From the NCBI GenBank assembly GCA_016292545.1, contig JAEDIG010000137.1:1-6476 (forward strand): a stretch of 6,476 nucleotides of DNA. The letters are read 5' to 3'. Position 1 is the first letter of the stretch. Every line of letters starts with the position of its first letter. The position numbers were made by a program, and so were the translations under genes. This DNA comes from Bacteroidaceae bacterium. GTDB taxonomy: Bacteria; Bacteroidota; Bacteroidia; Bacteroidales; Bacteroidaceae. A model generated the notes under the pieces. It was not told where the DNA came from. It saw nothing but the letters and a program-made list of their open reading frames with translations, and searched no databases. Positions 6,403-6,476 of the stretch are shown piece by piece.

Positions 6403-6428
6403 GTGTTAACTTGTTAACGCGTAACTCG
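6403..6428 (-). repeat. Right arm of the 26-bp perfect inverted repeat
   Basis: Starts GTGTTAAC and ends GTAACTCG, base for base the reverse complement of 6253-6278. The spacer between the arms is 124 bases. It is followed by GTCTTGTTTTCG, a T-rich tract, while the left arm read on the minus strand is followed by TTTGTTTTTTCC. Both outer sides are thus T-rich in the outgoing direction, as in a bidirectional terminator. No target-site duplication is visible next to the arms. Confidence 0.95.
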
Positions 6429-6452
6429 GTCTTGTTTTCGCATCCTGCAACT

Positions 6453-6467
6453 AAGGGTTCAACCTTT
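6453..6467. repeat. Small dyad AAGGGTT-C-AACCTTT
   Basis: Seven bases on each side of C6460 are complementary, with one G:T mismatch, directly before TATATATATT at the window end. It could be an operator or part of the control region of a gene beyond the edge. Too short to be sure. Confidence 0.35.
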
Positions 6468-6476
6468 ATATATATT

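Larger units (their letters stand above)
6176..6476. other. Non-coding 3' region of 301 bases
   Basis: No convincing gene is visible. Short open frames here cross the inverted repeat and resemble no protein family. GC is lower than in the preceding genes. Bases 6176-6252 run from the last stop into an A-rich tract (GGAAAAAACAAA). Bases 6253-6428 hold the large GTTAAC inverted repeat. Bases 6429-6476 start T-rich, then hold a small dyad (6453-6467) and end in TATATATATT, possibly the upstream region of the next gene. Confidence 0.7.

Noticed and set aside
6188..6409. 73-codon open frame in the 3' region
   Set aside because: Runs across the inverted repeat and hairpin, has no domain, and has no start context; more likely chance.
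6253..6428. CRISPR array or IS with transposase
   Set aside because: Only two inverted copies with no spacer series and no protein in the 124-base interior; no target duplication is visible at the edges.
6453..6476. GGTTCAA resembling a tRNA T-loop
   Set aside because: Flanking bases do not form a T-stem and no acceptor, D or anticodon arms can be built nearby.

Overview
The window looks like a piece of a high-GC Bacteroidales chromosome, most likely a Prevotellaceae member. Two promoters match the Bacteroidetes -33/-7 type (TTTG, about 20 bases, TAnnTTTG). Leaders are short and A-rich with no clear Shine-Dalgarno. The proteins read like Bacteroidales/Prevotella versions of their families. 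The family-level assignment is an inference from memory, not a search result.

Layout: a 139-base divergent intergenic region (3011-3149) splits the window into two operons. Leftward runs guaA (GMP synthase, 1397-3010), then a Y-family translesion DNA polymerase (1-1400, cut by the left window edge). The polymerase GTG start overlaps the guaA stop by four bases (GTGA). Rightward runs a polyprenol-phosphate-mannose-synthase-type glycosyltransferase (3150-3884), then a class I dihydroorotase, pyrC (3881-5224, ATGA overlap), then a free-standing MetH-type reactivation domain protein (5246-6175, 21-base gap). The last 301 bases (6176-6476) hold no convincing gene. They do hold a perfect 26-bp inverted repeat built from GTTAAC units, spanning 176 bp, with a terminator-like hairpin and a competing hairpin inside it.

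How the genes fit together: guaA makes GMP and pyrC works in UMP synthesis, so the divergent promoters drive one purine and one pyrimidine gene. The glycosyltransferase would make a lipid-linked sugar donor at the inner membrane. The MetH-activation protein would re-methylate inactive cob(II)alamin methionine synthase using SAM, which suggests that the host MetH lacks or does not depend on its own C-terminal domain. The polymerase appears to ride on guaA expression by translational coupling. Hand counts on sampled lines give it a clearly lower GC (about 53%) than guaA and pyrC (about 66%).

The strongest leads for something not routinely described are the GTTAAC inverted-repeat element at the right end, the guaA-polymerase coupling with its composition break, the solo MetH activation domain with a Cys-rich insertion, and an insertion of roughly 28 residues in the GuaA C-terminal domain.
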